The translations under genes were made by a program, and so were the position numbers. The notes under the pieces were generated by a model that was not told the origin of the DNA, ran no database searches, and saw only the letters and a program-made list of their open reading frames with translations. This document shows positions 34,080 through 43,890 of a stretch of 64,000 nt of DNA, piece after piece. This DNA comes from Acidobacteria bacterium 28-1 (GTDB lineage Bacteria > Acidobacteriota > Blastocatellia > Pyrinomonadales > Pyrinomonadaceae), in assembly GCA_002050365.1 (NCBI GenBank), contig MWYZ01000082.1:1-64000 (forward strand). Reading direction: 5' to 3'. The first letter of the stretch is position 1, and every line of letters starts with the position of its first letter.

Positions 34080-37000
34080 TTAGAAAGTAAATCGAATGCC
34101 GAATTGCAATTGACGGCGACGATTTGTCAATCCGCGAGCCTCATCCAAGGCAGCACGTTGCTCCGCAGTCGCATAGTTAAAGTTTAGAGAACCAAAATTT
34201 GTGACCGTGTTGCTTCCTACATTGGGAATCGCTAAGCCACCGTATACGCCGCGTGGAGCATTATTGAAAACATTGAACACGCTGAAACTCGGTTCAAGAA
34301 TCCAATTTTCCTTGTAGATACGAATCGGGCGGGTCAATCTATAATCCGCATTGAAGAAATTTTCAAACGGATTAGGATTGTTTTCCGGCACTAAAGGAAT
34401 TACCGGAGTAACCGCTCCTATAGCTCTTAGTTGCGCTTCCGTGAAAAGTCCGGCAGCAACCAGCCGCTGTCCGGCAGGAGTTAACTGACCGGCGAATTCG
34501 CTGTTATAGTTTACTAAAAACCGATTCAAGTCACGAATATTTCTGATTCTGCGCCCAAAGTCGCCGATATTCGTTCCGGGCAAAAGGTCGCCTCGCGGCG
34601 AGCCGTTGCCGACACCGCCGTCGCCGTTGATGTCAGAGGTAAAGATACCGCTGGAGCCGCGATTGTTCGGAACAAATAACGAGAGCGGCGGGGAAGTCGA
34701 AAACCGATAAATCTGGTCGAGACGAAAACCGCCAATTAAATCATTACTGACACTGACCGTCAGATTATGCCTGCGGTCAAGTGCTGACGGACCGAAAGCC
34801 TCGTTGTAATCCCGATTGTTAATTGTATTAGCGATAAATTCAGGTCGTCCCCCGCCGCCGGTTGTTTTGTTACTGCTTAAAGCATAACCGACCGTATAGG
34901 ATAAGCCCTTAATCAAAGCGCGATCGCCGATTCGGAGAAAGTTAAAGTTTTCATCGGCGAATCTGCCATTCATCGAAACTTGCAGTCCTTTATAAAGGGA
35001 GAAACCGCCAACTACGAGTCGCGCGCGAGTATTCAGACTTGTTCGTCCCGGAAAATTAGTATCGTTTGCCAGAGCGAAAGTGGATATACTCGCAGTCGGA
35101 TTCGCGTTGAGAAATGCTTGAATCGTCGTCGGATTAACATTTGCCGGTGCTACGCCTATGCGTGTGCCGATTGACGTGCGAACCGTCGCTTCATTAAAGA
35201 AACGCGCATCCCGACGAGCTTCAAAATCTAACAACTGAAGCGGGAGACCAACCGTCCGTTGGCGAACAAAGTCTACCGAAAGCACATGATTTTTAATAAG
35301 CTCACGTTGGAATCCGATGTTGAACTGCAACGAATACGGAATTTTGTAATCGCCCGGAAACTGTCCGCCAAAGGTTACACCGCGCGAGTTGGCAAACTGA
35401 GAAGGTCCGCTTGTCGGATTATAATTTGCGAAACCGCTGCTGTAAGCACTTTGAACAGCCGCGTTAATTTGAGTAATAAACGGCAATACAGTGCTAATCG
35501 GTCTGCCCGTTAAACAAGTATAATCTCCGGCAGCAGTGTCAGCCGGAGCGCAGCCCGGAATACCCGTAACATTAATGGGTGCGCCGTTAGGACCTACTAC
35601 GAAAGTACTGTCTAACTGTGTCGGTCCGATGCCGGGCGCGATGCGCGCAAATTCGTCAAACAACGAGTTGTTAAAGATATTTGATTCATACGCAATATAA
35701 AAACCACCGCGAACGCTGGTTTTGCCGTCTTCAAATACATCCCACGCAAAACCTACCTGTGGGCTAAAGGCATTTTTCGGATACTTTGCGGCATCACCCT
35801 TGCCCGCTCCGTAAACATCAAGCTCTGGCAATCGCGGCACGTCGGGACTGGAGAAAAAGTTAGTATCGAAATTGTATCGAACACCTAAATTTAACGTTAC
35901 GTTTCGTCTAACTTTCCACTGGTCGCCAACATAAGCTCCGTAGCGCGTGTTAAATTTTCCGCCAAAGGGCAGGTTGTGTGCCGGACGCGCCGTGAAAAAT
36001 CCCGTGTTAGGTCCGACAAAAAAGTCTTGAAGCAAGAAATCCTGAGGATTGGTCGAAGTGCTGGTAGTAAGGTCGCCGACAGCGGTTACGGGTCCGGCGA
36101 AGTTGGCAAAACCGCCGAGAATAATACGGCTCGCCTCGCCGCCGTAACGCAAAACGTGATTGCCGATAACGGCACTTCCGTCATACTTGCCTTGAAAATT
36201 GTCCTGATATGTTTGTTGAGGCGCAAGCGAATTAGGACCGATGCTGAGATCGCCGACATTTATCTGCACCGCAGTTCCCTGAGCAGTCGGAAAGGCAAAC
36301 CCGCTCAATTCTGAACTAGCGATAATGTTGTTAAAATTAACATAGCCGAAGCGAGCCGAGTGCGTTAATTTACTACCCGAAACATTCAATCCGACGACGT
36401 GCGTGTTCGTGAAATTTTTATTTTGGAACGGTGAGCGAATAGTGCCTCCGGTCGAAACGTCATCGCTGTAGTTGTGCAGGTAAAATGCTCTTATTTTGTC
36501 TGAAATTATAAAATCGCCGCGGTTGAGAGCTTGCTGCGTAATAATCGGAAGCGTGGAGTTAGAATTAAATTGCGGAAAATCACCCGAAGTAAAAGCGGAG
36601 AAATCCTGCTGGTTAAACCGCTCGTAATTCGAGAAGAAAAACACTCTGTCTTTTAGAATCGGACCGCCGAAGCGATAGCCGTATTGCGCTCGGTTAAATT
36701 CCGGTTTTACCGCCGTGAAAAGCGGACGCGCGTCAAAACGGTCGTCTTGCTTAAAGTAAAATCCGCTTCCCGTAAATTGGTTGCCGCCCGTGCGCGAAAC
36801 AACGCTGACAGCGCCGGAAGTCGTCAATGATGTGGAAAGGTCAAACGACGAGCGCGACACATTAAACTCCTGCACGGCATCGGTAGAAATATTTGCTACG
36901 CTTGTGCCAACTGTTTCATCCGTCACGTCAATCCCTTCAAGTTGCACGCGAGTTCCTGTTCCCGAACCGCCATTAATACGCACGGCACGAAAAGCGTTGG

Positions 37001-37532
37001 TCTTGGTCGGATCAATAACGCCGCCGTCAACGACCGTAACGCCGGGCTGTAAAACAGCTAAATCAAGAAAGTTCCGCTCGTTTAACGGCAACGCGGTAAT
37101 CTGTCTTCCCGTAATAACACCGTCAATTGTTTGCCGCGTTGTATCAACTTGAAGATCAGTTGCTCCGATATCAACTTCGACAGTTTCGCTCGGCGCACCG
37201 ACCTTTAATCCAATATCGGCTCGCGCTACTTGTCCCACTTGCACGACAATATTTTCAGCCGTCGCCGCCGAAAAGCCTGGCTGTTCGACTCTGATGCTGT
37301 AAATTCCCGGCTGCAACGAACGAACAGCGAAGAAACCATCTTCACTTGTCGTTGCAGTAAAAGTTTGCCCGGTTGTAGTTCCTGTAATAGTTACAGTCGC
37401 ACCGGAAACGATGGAGTTTGAAGGATCGGTAACATTGCCTTCAATTGATCCTGTCGGGTTTTGCGCCGTTGCGGTTGAAATAAATAGTCCAACAAAGACT
37501 AAAATCAGAAACAGGTTTAGAATTTTTTTCAT
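34080..37532 (-). CDS. Oar-like TonB-dependent receptor, second copy
   Basis: 1150 residues, signal peptide (LFLILVFVGLFISTATAQ), carboxypeptidase-regulatory-like domain (GSIEGNVTDPSNSIVSGATV), plug domain (LPLNERNFLDLAVLQPGVTV; VQLEGIDVTDETVG), barrel ending IRFTF. A ribosome site AAGGAGATGTT precedes the ATG. Same strand as the other receptor, 0.4 kb apart and each with its own terminator, so they are separate units. Divergent enough not to be a recent duplication. Confidence 0.9.
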   Translation of the reverse strand: MKKILNLFLILVFVGLFISTATAQNPTGSIEGNVTDPSNSIVSGATVTITGTTTGQTFTATTSEDGFFAVRSLQPGIYSIRVEQPGFSAATAENIVVQVGQVARADIGLKVGAPSETVEVDIGATDLQVDTTRQTIDGVITGRQITALPLNERNFLDLAVLQPGVTVVDGGVIDPTKTNAFRAVRINGGSGTGTRVQLEGIDVTDETVGTSVANISTDAVQEFNVSRSSFDLSTSLTTSGAVSVVSRTGGNQFTGSGFYFKQDDRFDARPLFTAVKPEFNRAQYGYRFGGPILKDRVFFFSNYERFNQQDFSAFTSGDFPQFNSNSTLPIITQQALNRGDFIISDKIRAFYLHNYSDDVSTGGTIRSPFQNKNFTNTHVVGLNVSGSKLTHSARFGYVNFNNIIASSELSGFAFPTAQGTAVQINVGDLSIGPNSLAPQQTYQDNFQGKYDGSAVIGNHVLRYGGEASRIILGGFANFAGPVTAVGDLTTSTSTNPQDFLLQDFFVGPNTGFFTARPAHNLPFGGKFNTRYGAYVGDQWKVRRNVTLNLGVRYNFDTNFFSSPDVPRLPELDVYGAGKGDAAKYPKNAFSPQVGFAWDVFEDGKTSVRGGFYIAYESNIFNNSLFDEFARIAPGIGPTQLDSTFVVGPNGAPINVTGIPGCAPADTAAGDYTCLTGRPISTVLPFITQINAAVQSAYSSGFANYNPTSGPSQFANSRGVTFGGQFPGDYKIPYSLQFNIGFQRELIKNHVLSVDFVRQRTVGLPLQLLDFEARRDARFFNEATVRTSIGTRIGVAPANVNPTTIQAFLNANPTASISTFALANDTNFPGRTSLNTRARLVVGGFSLYKGLQVSMNGRFADENFNFLRIGDRALIKGLSYTVGYALSSNKTTGGGGRPEFIANTINNRDYNEAFGPSALDRRHNLTVSVSNDLIGGFRLDQIYRFSTSPPLSLFVPNNRGSSGIFTSDINGDGGVGNGSPRGDLLPGTNIGDFGRRIRNIRDLNRFLVNYNSEFAGQLTPAGQRLVAAGLFTEAQLRAIGAVTPVIPLVPENNPNPFENFFNADYRLTRPIRIYKENWILEPSFSVFNVFNNAPRGVYGGLAIPNVGSNTVTNFGSLNFNYATAEQRAALDEARGLTNRRRQLQFGIRFTF

Positions 37533-38113
37533 AACATCTCCTTACTTTTAGATTTTGGATAAATATTTCTTCATTAAACTCGCTTCGATTTTCAATCACC
37601 CAAATTTCACAAAATATTTAAGCAAAAGAAACCGAAATTAAATTTACTTTTATATGAAAAAACCGAGTATAAAATGGCTTGATTAAGACTATATTATTTT
37701 GAGCAAGTTTGATGCCGAATTTTGAAGGTATCTAAAACCCAACAAATGTAATAATTTTGGATATTACAAAGACTGTTTAAAAACTAAAAACTATCAAATT
37801 TTTGAATTTTCTCCAAAATTTTGTTTTATTCTTTGAAACACGCAGGTCAAGATTTTTCAATGATATTGCAAGGTTTTCAGTGATTTTCCGACATCGCCTG
37901 AAACAATTTAGGTGCAACCGTTAGCGATAATGAGTGTTATGCTCAAGCACGTTGAACTACAAAATTAAATTCCCAAACACGCTCTACAACCGAGAGTATA
38001 TAAATGCTTAAAATTGCAAAGGTTAATTTTTTAGGGAGACGAAAAAATAAAATAAATTCAAAAATAATTTAAATTCAAATCCTTGATTTTTTAGTCTCGT
38101 ATGTCTCAAAACA
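37533..38113. other. Gene-free stretch upstream of the second receptor
   Basis: About 580 bp, AT-rich. I see no gene, RNA or repeat in it other than AT-rich promoter-like sequence. Confidence 0.4.
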
Positions 38114-38180
38114 TTTTTATCCCAAAATAAAGGGCGTCGGAAAATTTAATTTTCCGACGCCCTTTATTTTGGGATAAAAA
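38114..38180 (-). terminator. 67-nt near-perfect palindrome after the M13 peptidase gene
   Basis: Two 33-bp arms, 38114-38146 and 38148-38180, are exact complements around one base. It starts 2 bp from the peptidase stop. It ends in a run of T on the minus strand (TTTTTATCCC outward), so it is a very strong terminator. Confidence 0.9.
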
Positions 38181-38181
38181 T

Positions 38182-40206
38182 TTACCAAATTTGGCAAAAA
38201 TCTCCTTTGACCATCGCGTCCGTCTGTTTGCAACCGAAGGCTTTATGGAATTGCGGCATATTCGAAAGCGGACCATTGACGCGCCAGCGCGGAAGCGAGT
38301 GCGGGTCGCCTAAAACTTGCGAGCGTTCAGCTTCAACAGTGTTCTTTCCCGCCCAGACTTGCGCCCAACCCAGGAAAAATCTTTGTTCGGGCGTGAAACC
38401 ATAAATGTTTTCGGGACGCGGCTTGCCTTTGAGCGACATTTGAAGGGCTTCATAAGCCATCGTCAAACCGCCGAGGTCGGCGATGTTTTCGCCCAAGGTA
38501 AGCTTGCCGTTGATGTTCAAATCTTTCTGAACTTCGTAGCTGCTAAACTGATTGCTCACGCACGCCGCGCGCTCCTCAAATTTCCGTCGATCTTCTTCCG
38601 TCCACCAAGATTTATAGTTACCTTCGGCATCGAACTTACTGCCCTGGTCGTCAAATCCGTGCGTGATTTCGTGACCGATAACCGCGCCGATTGCGCCGTA
38701 ATTTATCGCATCATCTGCCGCAAAATTAAAAAACGGCGGCTGCAAAATTCCCGCAGGAAAAGTGATGTCGTTATTCACGCTCGAATACGAAGCGTTAACC
38801 GTCGGTGTGGTAAATCCCCAACGAGCGCGGTCGGTTGGTTGACCAATATCCTGCGTGTTGCGTCCTATTTCAAATTGCGCGACCCGCAGCGAATTCATCA
38901 AATAAGATTGGCGGTCAATCGTCAAATTTTTATAACCGCGAAGTTTATCCGGGTAACCGATTTTGCGTTTGAAAGTGGCAAGTTTTTCCAAAGCTCTCTG
39001 CTTGGTTTCCGCCGACATCCAATCGAGATTTTTGACGCGCTCTTTGTAAGCGGCAAACAAGTTATCAATCATCGCGTCCATCCGCTTTTTCTGTTCGGGC
39101 GTGAAACTTTTTTTGATATATTCCTGTCCGAGCGCTTCGCCGAGTGCATTGTCGGTAGCGGCGACGCACCGCCGCCAGCGCGGTTGCTGTTCCTTCGTGC
39201 CGTTCAGATAAGCGCTGAAAAAATTATAATTTTCATCGGCAAATGCCTTTGAAAGACGCGGCGCGGCTTGATTTATCAACATCCAGCGTAGATAAGTTTT
39301 CCAATCGGCAACCGAAACTTCAGAAAACATTTTATTGACTTCCACAAAAAAGTCCGGCTGACCGACATTTATCTCCGCTATTGCTGGAATGTTGCGCGTT
39401 TTCATATAATCTGCCCATGAAAAATTCGGCATTAAGGTCGAGACTTCCGCCAGAGGCTTTTTGTGGTAGCGATTTTCCGGGTCGCGCAAATCGGCAGGCG
39501 GACGCGATGCGTTTGCCAGCCGCGTTTGAATTGCCATCACCGTTTTGGCGTTCGACGCGGCTTTGTCCGCGTCATCGCCTAAAAGTTTGAACATATTCGT
39601 CGCATATTCGACAAACTTTTGCCGCGTCTGTTCGGATTTCGCGTCGGTCTTTGTGTAATAATCGCGGTTCGGCAAACTCAATCCGCCTTGACTGATGTTG
39701 ACAATTACGACGGAGCTTTTTTTCAAATCAGGTCCGCCGCCGAAACCAAAAAGCGCGGGAACGCCTTGAGCATGAAGCATTGCAATCTGATGCTGAACGT
39801 CTTTCACGGCCTTGATTTTGTCAATTTGTGCAAAGAAAGGTTTAAGCGGCGTTATGCCCGCTTTCTCAATTGCCGCTTCATGCATACACGAAGCATAATA
39901 ATCGCCGATTAGCTGCGTGTCGGTGCCTTCGGCAGCATGGTTTTTGGCGGCATTTTCCAAAATATCTTTTAAGACGGCGTTGTTGTTTTCGCCCAAGATA
40001 TTGAAACTTCCCCAACGCGAATAAGCGGCGGGAATCGCCGTGTTTTTCAGCCAAGTTCCGTTGGCATATTGAAAGAAATCGGTGCAAGCCTCGACCGATT
40101 TGTCCATTCGGCTCGTGTCAAAACCTTTGTTTTGGGCAAACGCCGATGTCCAAACCAACAGTAAAACGGTTACGATAACCGCTAATCGAAAATTAAAGTT
40201 ACGCAT
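38182..40206 (-). CDS. M13 family metallopeptidase (neprilysin-like)
   Basis: 674 residues. N-terminal signal peptide (AVIVTVLLLVWTSAFAQ). Zinc motif HEITH in AVIGHEITHGFDDQG near residue 515, the third ligand in GENIADLGG about 55 residues later, and the M13 C-terminal core ending in VKGDFCQIW. Secreted or periplasmic peptidase that cuts short peptides. It is on the same strand as the TonB receptors and may help degrade peptides they import, which is inference. Confidence 0.92.
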   Translation of the reverse strand: MRNFNFRLAVIVTVLLLVWTSAFAQNKGFDTSRMDKSVEACTDFFQYANGTWLKNTAIPAAYSRWGSFNILGENNNAVLKDILENAAKNHAAEGTDTQLIGDYYASCMHEAAIEKAGITPLKPFFAQIDKIKAVKDVQHQIAMLHAQGVPALFGFGGGPDLKKSSVVIVNISQGGLSLPNRDYYTKTDAKSEQTRQKFVEYATNMFKLLGDDADKAASNAKTVMAIQTRLANASRPPADLRDPENRYHKKPLAEVSTLMPNFSWADYMKTRNIPAIAEINVGQPDFFVEVNKMFSEVSVADWKTYLRWMLINQAAPRLSKAFADENYNFFSAYLNGTKEQQPRWRRCVAATDNALGEALGQEYIKKSFTPEQKKRMDAMIDNLFAAYKERVKNLDWMSAETKQRALEKLATFKRKIGYPDKLRGYKNLTIDRQSYLMNSLRVAQFEIGRNTQDIGQPTDRARWGFTTPTVNASYSSVNNDITFPAGILQPPFFNFAADDAINYGAIGAVIGHEITHGFDDQGSKFDAEGNYKSWWTEEDRRKFEERAACVSNQFSSYEVQKDLNINGKLTLGENIADLGGLTMAYEALQMSLKGKPRPENIYGFTPEQRFFLGWAQVWAGKNTVEAERSQVLGDPHSLPRWRVNGPLSNMPQFHKAFGCKQTDAMVKGDFCQIW

Positions 40207-40291
40207 TTTTTACTCCTCAAGAAATTTTTAAATGTTAGATGCTGGTTTTACGGCACGACGAAAAAAAGGTTTCGCGCGAGAACCTTAACTT

Positions 40292-41038
40292 TTATAAAAC
40301 GGGAACGAAATTCTCATTTACTTTTTCCCAAAGCTGCCGTGCCAATTCTTTACGATTGCGGCTGTGAATCGGCTCGTCGCCAAAACTAATAATCGCCGTA
40401 AATTCACGTGCCTGAAAAAGTTCCCATAAGTGTTCGGCAAAAGTTTTTTCGTCCCACCAAGAAACGGCTTCACTGGCTTTCGGCGCGTTCGTCGGCGTTG
40501 TGTAAGTTATCGAAGCATAAGAAACGGGCAAATCTTTCTGCGCGGCAAACTCCAGAAACGAAGAATTAAACGGAAGAACCGTTTCGCCCTTTGTGCTGGT
40601 GCCTTCGGGAAAAACAATCACGCCTTCGCCCAGCTCCAAACGCCTAATAATCTCCGTGCCGGCGCGCGGAATATCGCGACGGTTTTGCCGATTGATAAAA
40701 ATCGTTCCCATATCACGGCAAATTCTTCCCGCCAAAAACCAACTCTCAATCTCGCCTTTAGCCACAAAAATACCGTTCACGACGGCGCGCAGCGCAGGAA
40801 CATCCGTATAACTTAAATGATTGCAGACGAGAAAAAACGGCGACGGCGGCGGCTGACCGACGACTTCGATTTTCATCTTGGAGATTCTGACAAATGCCCG
40901 CGCCCAAGCGCGTAAAATAACCTGTCGCCAAAAAATCTTATTCGGAACAAGAATACGGCTGACAAACCATATTCCGTAAAGTCCGAGCGTTGCGCCGACG
41001 AATAATGTGAATCGAAAAACTGCGCGGAGATACTTCAT
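40292..41038 (-). CDS. Lysophospholipid acyltransferase (PlsC-like)
   Basis: 248 residues. A membrane helix at the N-terminus (FRFTLFVGATLGLYGIWFV) precedes the acyltransferase motif NHLSYTD (H-x4-D) and the second motif FPEGTSTKG. This is the 1-acyl-glycerol-3-phosphate acyltransferase family, which makes phosphatidic acid at the inner membrane. Alternatively an acyltransferase for another lipid, as the family is broad. Confidence 0.85.
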   Translation of the reverse strand: MKYLRAVFRFTLFVGATLGLYGIWFVSRILVPNKIFWRQVILRAWARAFVRISKMKIEVVGQPPPSPFFLVCNHLSYTDVPALRAVVNGIFVAKGEIESWFLAGRICRDMGTIFINRQNRRDIPRAGTEIIRRLELGEGVIVFPEGTSTKGETVLPFNSSFLEFAAQKDLPVSYASITYTTPTNAPKASEAVSWWDEKTFAEHLWELFQAREFTAIISFGDEPIHSRNRKELARQLWEKVNENFVPVL

Positions 41039-41112
41039 AAAGAAATCAAAATTTGATTATTGTTCACGCCGAATCGATTATTTATTGTATTGAGTTTTCA
41101 AAATAAAAACAA

Positions 41113-41153
41113 AAAGACAAGATGATTGCAATATTGGCAAACGTCTTGTCTTT
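41113..41153. terminator. Hairpin
   Basis: AAAAGACAAG pairs with CTTGTCTTT, with a loop of about 20 bases; lies between the acyltransferase start and the HTH-like gene end. Confidence 0.5.
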
Positions 41154-41158
41154 AAGGT

Positions 41159-41211
41159 GGAACGCCAGCATCTTGCTGGCAAACGATAAGCCAGCAAGAT
41201 GCTGGCGTTCC
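41159..41211. terminator. Perfect 22-bp hairpin, same family as after thyA
   Basis: Arm 41159-41180 (begins GGAACGCCAGCATCTTGCTG) is the exact complement of 41190-41211. It starts 3 bp after the stop of the HTH-like gene. The core is nearly identical to the hairpin at 15419-15469. Confidence 0.75.
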
Positions 41212-41213
41212 TT

Positions 41214-41768
41214 TTATGCCGCGAGTTTTAACTCGACTCTTTCAAATTTTTCCCCGTTCGGTTCCGATTTTTCATTTCTCACTTCCATTGATTTGACGTT
41301 ATCAATTAACGGTCGGCTAAGTTTTCCAACCAACCATCGCCGATAAATTTCCGCCTCTTCTAGTTTGCCCGTCCAACGGGCGCGGTCAAGCATTGTTAAC
41401 GCCATTTCCAAAGTGTGATGCTGTCCGGCACGGTCTTGGCTGTTGGCAAAATATTGATATGATTGCTCCAAATTTCTGACGCTTCTCTGCGCCGTCAACG
41501 CATCTTTAAATCCGAGCTTTCCGCGAAAATGCTTCGAGTAAATGTTCATCGGATAATTGGTGGACGTGTAAAGGTCGAAATAATTGTCAATTAAACCGGC
41601 TTGATGCAGAACCGAACCGACATAACTCGGCTTTGCGCCCGAAACTGCCGCAATCGCTTCAATTTCCGTCGTGCCGGAATTATATAGCGACAAAATCATA
41701 TCTTTCTTGCTTTGAATCGCTTTATGCCCTTCCATTTCAAACAAATTTCCGTTTATGTTTGTAGTCAT
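41214..41768 (-). CDS. HTH-like hypothetical protein
   Basis: About 184 residues. An N-terminal helix-turn-helix-like part, KDMILSLYNSGTTEIEAI and AAVSGAKPSYVGSVLHQAGL (residues 22-60), resembles a DNA-binding domain. The rest is helical (ALTMLDRARWTGKLEEAEIY) and unrecognised. The second ATG (41768) is chosen because GAGG sits 8 bases before it; the first ATG is too close to that site. Confidence 0.55.
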   Translation of the reverse strand: MTTNINGNLFEMEGHKAIQSKKDMILSLYNSGTTEIEAIAAVSGAKPSYVGSVLHQAGLIDNYFDLYTSTNYPMNIYSKHFRGKLGFKDALTAQRSVRNLEQSYQYFANSQDRAGQHHTLEMALTMLDRARWTGKLEEAEIYRRWLVGKLSRPLIDNVKSMEVRNEKSEPNGEKFERVELKLAA

Positions 41769-41951
41769 TTTCATTACCTCACTTTACATCATATCAGATG
41801 TTTCATCTGTGAAACAAGTTGCCTTGAAACTCGAAAAAATATAAATAAATGTATATTATAAACTATTGATTCTTAACGATTTATAATCTATTAAAAATAT
41901 GTTTGCTTGTAGAAAGAAATGATAAATTATACCTTATAAGGAGGTAATAAT

Positions 41952-43010
41952 ATGGCGGAAAGGAAACCGATTTTTGACGTTGAAAAAGCGCGGCAATGCA
42001 TCGAAACCGGCAAACGCGCCAAATGGTGGCAGAGGAAAGGCTCAAGGTCGAAAGGCTTTAAATATTTTGACGACGACGGTAAACAAATTAAAGACGAAAA
42101 CCACTTGGCGCGGATAAAATCGCTGGTGATTCCGCCCGCGTGGAAATATGTGCGGATTTCGCCTTCGACGCGGAGCAATCTGCAAGTTCTCGGAATGGAC
42201 ACCAACGGGCGCATTCAATATCTTTACAATCAAAAATTTAGAGAAAAACAGGAAAAGAAGAAGTTTCTGAAAATTGAAAAATTCGGCGAGCATCTGCCGA
42301 ATTTGAGAAAAATTACCAACGAGCATCTTAAACTCGAAGGCTTTCCGCGTGAAAAGGTTTTGGCGGTGATGATGCGGCTTATTAATTCGCTGTATATTCG
42401 GGTCGGTTCGCCGAAGAGCGTTAAGCAATATAAAACTTACGGAATTACAACTTTGCAGAATCGGCATCTGGAAATTGAGCGCGGCGGCAAATTAGTTTTC
42501 AACTTTGTCGGAAAACATCATATTAAGCATCGAAAAGTTTTAGTTGACAAAGAATTGGCAAGCGTAATGCAAGATTTAAAAGCCATCGGCGGCGCGCGCA
42601 AACTCTTCAATTACTTGGGTGAAAACGGCAAACCGAAACCGATAAAATCAAGCGACATAAATAAATATCTAAAGGAGATTACCGCACCCGAATTTTCAGC
42701 AAAAGATTTTCGCACGTGGGGCGGAACTTTGCTTGCCGCTCTTGCTTTGGCGGAGCTCGGCACTGCCGAAGAAGAAAAAGCCTGGAAGAAAAACATTGTC
42801 AAAGCAATAAAAAAAGTCGCCGAACAACTTGGCAACACGCCGACCGTCTGCCGCGCTTCGTATATTCACCCGACGATTTTGAAATCTTACGAGTTGGGCT
42901 TAACGCTCGCGGTATTTGAAGCGAAAAAGAAACGCGCCATCAAACTTTCGCAAGCCGAATATGAGCCGGAAGAAATTGCGTTGATGAAACTTTTTCAGAC
43001 GCAGACCTGA
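41952..43010 (+). CDS. DNA topoisomerase IB
   Basis: 352 residues. Relaxes supercoils through a 3'-phosphotyrosyl intermediate. The catalytic domain shows the tyrosine in CRASYIHPTIL near residue 300 and the basic residues in RLINSLYIRVG, KTYGITTLQNRH and FRTWGGTLLA. This is the poxvirus-like bacterial type. AAGGAGG at 41938-41944, 7 bases before the ATG. Stands alone, divergent from the HTH-like gene. Confidence 0.92.
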   Translation: MAERKPIFDVEKARQCIETGKRAKWWQRKGSRSKGFKYFDDDGKQIKDENHLARIKSLVIPPAWKYVRISPSTRSNLQVLGMDTNGRIQYLYNQKFREKQEKKKFLKIEKFGEHLPNLRKITNEHLKLEGFPREKVLAVMMRLINSLYIRVGSPKSVKQYKTYGITTLQNRHLEIERGGKLVFNFVGKHHIKHRKVLVDKELASVMQDLKAIGGARKLFNYLGENGKPKPIKSSDINKYLKEITAPEFSAKDFRTWGGTLLAALALAELGTAEEEKAWKKNIVKAIKKVAEQLGNTPTVCRASYIHPTILKSYELGLTLAVFEAKKKRAIKLSQAEYEPEEIALMKLFQTQT

Positions 43011-43011
43011 T

Positions 43012-43104
43012 AAAGGCGAAAGGATAAAGGCGAAAGTCTAAAAAAGATTGCTACGCATTTTTCGTTCATCTTTTCTCCTTTCTCCTTTCGCCTTTATCCT
43101 TTCA
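43012..43104. terminator. Heptamer-based hairpin between convergent genes
   Basis: GGCGAAAGGATAAAGGCGAA... at 43014-43043 (7-bp period) pairs with TTTCTCCTTTCGCCTTTATC... at 43070-43103. Between topoisomerase IB and lpxA, which converge. Confidence 0.75.
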
Positions 43105-43881
43105 CTTGACCACTCCGCGTTTGGAAGTTTCGATAAATTCTATTAGCAAATCAACTTCCGCACAATCCTTTATTTCTTCTCTGATTTTTTCGACGGCTTG
43201 CGTCGTGTTCAATTTTGCCGAAAGCAAAAGGTGAAAGGCGCGGTGAAGTTTTTTGACGGTTTCTTTAGGGTAGCCGCGCCTTTTAAGTCCGAGCCGATTT
43301 AAGCCGTAGCATTTCGCGTGATTGCCTTGTGAAATTGCAAACGGCAGCGCATCTTTGACAATTACCGAATACCCGCCGACAAAGGCTTCTAATCCGATTC
43401 GGCAAAATTGGTGAATGCCCGAATATGCGCCGATGTTGGCGCGGTCGGCAATCTCGACGTGACCAGCCAAAGTCGCCGCGTTCGCCATTATAACTTCGTT
43501 TCCGATTTGGCAATCGTGAGCGACATGCGCTTGCGCCATCAGCAAATTGTCATCGCCGATTTTCGTTAAACCGCCGCCGCCCGCCGTTCCGCGATGAACT
43601 GTCACGAATTCGCGGATGTGGTTGCGTTTACCGATTTCGGTTGCGGTTGATTCGCCTGCGTATTTCAAGTCTTGCGGTGCAAGTCCTATCGAAACAAACG
43701 GAAAAACGCGCGTTTCATCGCCGATGGTAGTTTTGCCGTCAATGACGACATGCGATTCGAGATGAACTTTGCCGCCTAAAACAACCTCGTCGCCGATAAT
43801 GGAAAACGCTCCGATGTAACAATCTTCGCCAATTTTCGCGCTTGGGCTGACGATAGCGGTCGGATGGATAAATGCAGACAT
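43102..43881 (-). CDS. lpxA: UDP-N-acetylglucosamine acyltransferase
   Basis: First step of lipid A synthesis. 259 residues with hexapeptide-repeat beta-helix (AIVSPSAKIGEDCYIGAFS onward), the catalytic His in AHVAHDCQIGNEV, and the C-terminal helical part (HAKCYGLNRLGLKRRGYPK). Shows the organism makes lipopolysaccharide. Belongs to the block bamA-ompH-fabZ-lpxA on the minus strand. Confidence 0.95.
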   Translation of the reverse strand: MSAFIHPTAIVSPSAKIGEDCYIGAFSIIGDEVVLGGKVHLESHVVIDGKTTIGDETRVFPFVSIGLAPQDLKYAGESTATEIGKRNHIREFVTVHRGTAGGGGLTKIGDDNLLMAQAHVAHDCQIGNEVIMANAATLAGHVEIADRANIGAYSGIHQFCRIGLEAFVGGYSVIVKDALPFAISQGNHAKCYGLNRLGLKRRGYPKETVKKLHRAFHLLLSAKLNTTQAVEKIREEIKDCAEVDLLIEFIETSKRGVVK

Positions 43882-43890
43882 AGAAAGGGG

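Noticed and set aside
33889-34083. 64-codon plus-strand frame preceded by TATAAT at 33873-33878
   Set aside because: It runs through the UUCG terminator of the opposite-strand receptor gene, whose stem it would have to encode; no ribosome site.
34080-37532. The two Oar-like receptors as a recent tandem duplication
   Set aside because: Their sequences and lengths differ throughout; similarity is at family level only.
38317-39252. 311-codon plus-strand frame opposite the M13 peptidase
   Set aside because: It is antisense to a clear zinc peptidase with signal peptide and motifs; no family, promoter or ribosome site. The long open antisense frame follows from codon bias.
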